This document shows positions 61,034-64,000 of a stretch of 64,000 nucleotides of DNA, piece by piece (the first letter of the stretch is position 1; each line of letters starts with the position of its first letter). A program made the position numbers and the translations under genes. The stretch lies in assembly GCA_019745775.1 (NCBI GenBank), contig JAIESR010000028.1, forward strand, positions 62,001-126,000. The letters run 5' to 3'. This DNA comes from Xanthobacteraceae bacterium. GTDB lineage: Bacteria; Pseudomonadota; Alphaproteobacteria; Rhizobiales; Xanthobacteraceae. A model generated the notes under the pieces. It was not told the origin of the DNA. It saw only the letters and a list, made by a program, of their open reading frames with translations, and did no database searches.

Positions 61034-61849
61034 CTAGCCGCGCGTCGCCTTGAAGGCGCTGCCGCCGGCGGTGCCTTCCATGCTGTTGCCGTCGACCTTG
61101 CCGGTGTACTTGGTGCCGCCGGCGGTGAATTCGATCTCGGCGCCGGTGAGCTTGCCATCGGTGATCGGCACTTCCTTTCCGGCGATCACCGCCGTGCCGT
61201 TGAGGACCTGGAAGCGCTGCTGGAGGCGGAGCTCCCCGTTCGGCAGCTTCCACGTCCCGCCGACCTTGGCCGGGACCACCCAGTAATGCGCGGTGCAGTA
61301 CTGGCAGCCGTCGAACCCGTTGACGGTGGTGTCGGGGCGCCACTCGCCCATGTCGAAGGAGTTCGAGGCCACGCGGGTGCCCGGCCGCATATCAAGGATG
61401 GTCGGGCGCAGCTTGGCGTTCAGGCTGGTGAGCAGATAGAGCGTGATGATATTGGCCTTGGAGAAGTCGGTCTGGAAAATGTCGCCGTGGATGAAGGTCG
61501 CGCGATCGCTGACCTTTTCCTTCTCTGCGTTGGCCCGTGACAGCGCAACCATGTCCGGATTGTATTCGACGCCGAAGGCCTTGGCGCCGCGTCTGGCGGC
61601 GGCGATCACGGTGCGGCCGTCGCCGGACCCGAGATCGTAGTGGATGTCGTTCGGCGTGACCTTGGTCAGGTCGAGCATCTTCTCGACCAGCGCCTCCGGG
61701 GTGGGCACCCAAATGACATCCTTGCCGGGCTGACCGACCTGCGGCTCGAACGGCTTCTTGCTGGGCTGCGCCAGCGCGATGCTCAAGGTCACCATCGCCG
61801 TGACGCCGGCAAGCGCCAGCGACCGGGTGACCGACTGTGTCAAACTCAT
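61034..61849 (-). CDS. Exported class I SAM-dependent methyltransferase-like protein
   Basis: A 271-residue protein. The Rossmann methyltransferase core is clear: HYDLGSGDGRTVIAAARRG (motif I), FGVEYNPDMVALSRAN, RATFIHGDIFQTDFS and IITLYLLTSLNAKLRP. It is preceded by what looks like a signal peptide (SLALAGVTAMVTLSIALAQ), odd because S-adenosylmethionine is cytosolic. The last 80 residues form a beta-rich tail of unknown role, and two Cys sit in DGCQYCTAHYW. GGAGG lies before the ATG. The gap upstream has a 7-bp hairpin (61867-61886). Confidence 0.8.
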   Translation of the reverse strand: MSLTQSVTRSLALAGVTAMVTLSIALAQPSKKPFEPQVGQPGKDVIWVPTPEALVEKMLDLTKVTPNDIHYDLGSGDGRTVIAAARRGAKAFGVEYNPDMVALSRANAEKEKVSDRATFIHGDIFQTDFSKANIITLYLLTSLNAKLRPTILDMRPGTRVASNSFDMGEWRPDTTVNGFDGCQYCTAHYWVVPAKVGGTWKLPNGELRLQQRFQVLNGTAVIAGKEVPITDGKLTGAEIEFTAGGTKYTGKVDGNSMEGTAGGSAFKATRG

Positions 61850-62100
61850 TGATACCTCCGATGCAAGCGTGGCGGCGACGCCACGCCAAATGATTGCCCG
61901 CCGCGGGCGAATCTAGCCGGGCGCGGCAAGTCTGTCAGCAGTGTTACAGGCGTAGTTGACGCGGTTGTTACGTGACGTTTTGCGCCTGGTCGCGAACTTG
62001 CCAAGGCGTCGGAACGGGCACAGTCTGTCTCAAAAGCAAGCAGGCGAGCTGATGGCCGCGCCGCCGGCAAGCCAAAGAAAGTGATGGGAGCAAACGTGGA

Positions 62101-63159
62101 ATGATGAGGCTCGTGGCGATATTGGCCGGCGCGTCTTTCTTGGGAGCGGGTCCAGCCGCCGCCGATGCGGTCGCCGATTTCTACAAAGGCAAGCAGATAC
62201 GCTTCGTGGTGCGCACCACCGTTGGCGGCGACTACGATCAGTACACACGCCTGATCGCCCGTTTCATGGGCAAGTACATCCCCGGCCACCCGGCGATGGT
62301 GGTCGTCAACATGCCGGGCGGCGGCGGCATCACCGCGGCGAACTACATGGCGCAAGTTGCTCCACGTGATGGCACCGTGATCGGCATCGTCAGCCAGGGG
62401 CTCGCAGTCGACCAGGCGCTCGGCCAGTCGCCGCAGCTCAAGGCCGATCTCAAAGAGTTCAACTGGATCGCCAATGTCGTCCACTCGAACCAGTTGCTGG
62501 TGGTCTGGCATACGTCGCCGACCAAGACGATCGAGGATGCCAAGAACCGGGTGACCACCATCGGCACCACCGGGGCCGGCTCTTCGTCGGTGCAATATCC
62601 TGCGTTCTACAACAACGTGCTCGGCACCAAATTCAAGATCGTGTTCGGCTATCCCGGCGGCCAGCATATCGATCTGGCGATGGAGCGCGGCGAGGTCGAG
62701 GGCCGCGGCACCAATCCCTATTCGGGCTGGATGGCGTCGAAGCCGACCTGGATTCCGGAGAAGAAGATCATCCCGCTGATGCAGGCCGGCATCGAGAAGG
62801 AGCCGGCGCTGCCGGACGTACCGCTTATCATCGATCAACAGGTGCGCGCCGAGGACCAGCCGCTGTTACGGTTCATGGCGAATTCGTCGGCGGTCGGGCG
62901 GCCGCTCGGCACTACGCCGGGCGTGCCGGCGGAGCGCGTGGCGGCGCTCCGCAAGGCGTTCGAGGCGACCATCCGCGACCCGGAGTTCATTGCCACGGCC
63001 AAGAAAGAAAACATGGAAATCCGTCCCCAGTCGGCCGAGGTGCTGACGCAGGTGCTCATGGGAATTCTTAATGCGCCGCAGGACGTGCGCGACCGCATGA
63101 AGGTCGCGCTGCAGCCGCGCGACGAGCACACGCAGGAAATCAAGGTCGACAAGAAATAG
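62101..63159 (+). CDS. Periplasmic TctC-like substrate-binding protein, FYKGK subgroup
   Basis: A 352-residue exported receptor, the fourth of its subgroup here. Signal peptide ends near AAADA; mature start VADFYKGKQIRFVVRTTVGGDYDQYTR, then VVNMPGGGGITAANYMA, APRDGTVIGIV and TTPGVPAERVAALRKAF. A charged C-terminal extension (EHTQEIKVDKK) is longer than in the others. GGGAGC precedes the ATG (62101 or 62104). It is convergent with an isochorismatase-fold gene across a palindromic repeat. Confidence 0.83.
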   Translation: MMRLVAILAGASFLGAGPAAADAVADFYKGKQIRFVVRTTVGGDYDQYTRLIARFMGKYIPGHPAMVVVNMPGGGGITAANYMAQVAPRDGTVIGIVSQGLAVDQALGQSPQLKADLKEFNWIANVVHSNQLLVVWHTSPTKTIEDAKNRVTTIGTTGAGSSSVQYPAFYNNVLGTKFKIVFGYPGGQHIDLAMERGEVEGRGTNPYSGWMASKPTWIPEKKIIPLMQAGIEKEPALPDVPLIIDQQVRAEDQPLLRFMANSSAVGRPLGTTPGVPAERVAALRKAFEATIRDPEFIATAKKENMEIRPQSAEVLTQVLMGILNAPQDVRDRMKVALQPRDEHTQEIKVDKK

Positions 63160-63181
63160 GGCGGCGGACCACGATCTCAGC

Positions 63182-63275
63182 TGTCATGCCCGCGCTTGTC
63201 GCGGGCATCCACGTCTTGGTGACTGCGCCAAAGACGTGGATGGCCGGCACAAGGCGCACAAGGCCGGCCATGACA
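63182..63275. repeat. Palindromic intergenic repeat
   Basis: The ends TGTCATG (63182-63188) and CATGACA (63269-63275) are inverted, as are ATCCACGTCTT (63207-63217) and AAGACGTGGAT (63231-63241). GCCCGCG/CGCGGGC forms a side hairpin (63189-63206). I recall this TGTCATGCCCG…ATCCACGTCTT sequence as frequent between genes in Bradyrhizobiaceae. It lies between convergent genes and may act in termination. Confidence 0.85.
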
Positions 63276-63285
63276 ATAGCCTGTG

Positions 63286-63981
63286 TTAAGCAACCTTGCG
63301 CTGCCGCGCCAGCGCGTCGAGATGCGCGAGCACCTCGTCGACATGCATCACGTCCGCATACTTATGGTGCAGGTCGAACAGGTTGACCTTGTGCGTGATC
63401 ATCGAGCGGTCGTAAGTGCATTCCTCGACCACGGTGTTGTGGAAGCCGTAGGAATAGGCATCGACGGTCGACGCGCGCACGCAGCCGGACGTGCTTTCGC
63501 CGCAGATGATCAGGCTGTCGATACCCTTCATCTGCAAATGGGCAATGAGCGGCGTGCCGAAGAAGGCGGAGGCGCGTTCCTTGTAGATCACGAGCTCGCC
63601 GGGCTCCGGTGCGAGCTCGGCCTTGATGTCGTAGACGTCGTCGGCGAGCTTCGCGAGATTCCGGTTGGTCGATTGCACGCCGCCGGTGTCGACATGGCGG
63701 GTCGAGTAGATCACCGGTACGCCGGCGGCTCTGGCGGCCGCGAACAGCTTCTGGGTGTGGGGCAGGGCGCGCCAGGCATTCTCGCCGCAGGAGCCGGAGA
63801 ACTCCCGGTCGACCTCTTTCACCGGCCGATCGCCGCCGAGATAGGCCTTGTTGTAGAGATCGATCGCCAGCACCGCTGGATTAGCCCCGACATGCACGTC
63901 CCGCCGATAGGCCTGGTAGATCTGCAACGTGTCGGGATCGATCACGTCTTTCCAGCAATGGTCTTCAAAATCGCGCGCCAT
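63286..63981 (-). CDS. Isochorismatase-fold cysteine hydrolase
   Basis: A complete 231-residue relative of the enzyme at 58200. The triad is Asp in VLAIDLYNKAY, Lys in VIYKERASAFFG and Cys in ESTSGCVRASTVDAYSYG. GENAWRALPHTQKLF parallels GEDAWTALPYIRSLI of the other copy, so the two share ancestry. It probably hydrolyses an amide or carbamoyl group. GGAG lies eight bases before the ATG at 63981. It is again next to a binding-protein gene of the FYKGK subgroup. Confidence 0.88.
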   Translation of the reverse strand: MARDFEDHCWKDVIDPDTLQIYQAYRRDVHVGANPAVLAIDLYNKAYLGGDRPVKEVDREFSGSCGENAWRALPHTQKLFAAARAAGVPVIYSTRHVDTGGVQSTNRNLAKLADDVYDIKAELAPEPGELVIYKERASAFFGTPLIAHLQMKGIDSLIICGESTSGCVRASTVDAYSYGFHNTVVEECTYDRSMITHKVNLFDLHHKYADVMHVDEVLAHLDALARQRKVA

Positions 63982-64000
63982 GATGAACTCCGGACGACCG

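Overview
The window looks like chromosomal DNA of a high-GC alphaproteobacterium of the order Hyphomicrobiales (Rhizobiales), probably of the Bradyrhizobiaceae or Xanthobacteraceae. The grounds are the gene order pdxJ-acpS-lepB-rnc-era-recO, an LdtR-type MarR regulator, a bpt gene, many orphan tripartite-tricarboxylate-type binding proteins, and three palindromic intergenic repeats of a type common in that group. I saw no rRNA, tRNA, insertion sequence, prophage or CRISPR array.

Layout. 1-9.7 kb is a housekeeping block: the end of pdxJ, acpS, two tandem signal peptidase I genes, rnc, era, a secreted unknown, recO, two related small secreted Trp/His-rich proteins on the minus strand, and parC. 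9.7-10.4 kb has no protein gene; it holds a promoter-like site followed by a sequence that can fold into a long rod (a 6S-like RNA candidate) and two palindromes resembling Mur/Fur operators. 10.4-14.2 kb is a SitABCD-type Mn/Fe ABC importer with a palindromic repeat between sitB and sitC. 14.2-28.3 kb mixes metabolism and regulation: a permuted-looking CoA transferase, bpt, an RDD protein, threonine ammonia-lyase, a large patatin, hemB, two valine-degradation enzymes and ldtR.

28.3-50.5 kb is mostly catabolic: a Bug receptor, a CmcJ-like protein, a HupE-like protein, an NHL propeller with two amidohydrolases, a Rieske protein, a TauD-type dioxygenase, a metallo-beta-lactamase-fold hydrolase, a two-subunit molybdenum hydroxylase, an alkylsulfatase facing an outer-membrane channel-like protein, and a GMC flavoprotein with its small subunit. 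It ends with glyA-nrdR.

50.5-64 kb is built around extracytoplasmic binding proteins with no membrane subunits. One minus-strand operon is aldolase - binding protein - GrdB-like protein; another is isochorismatase-fold hydrolase - binding protein - cupin - 2-hydroxyacid dehydrogenase. Two more binding proteins lie in tandem between them. A further binding protein/isochorismatase-fold pair closes the window. A 22-bp hairpin exactly fills the gap between the first binding protein's stop codon and the GrdB-like start and appears to hide its ribosome binding site. These binding-protein operons, the RNA-level signals within them and the rod-like RNA candidate are the most promising leads for something undescribed.
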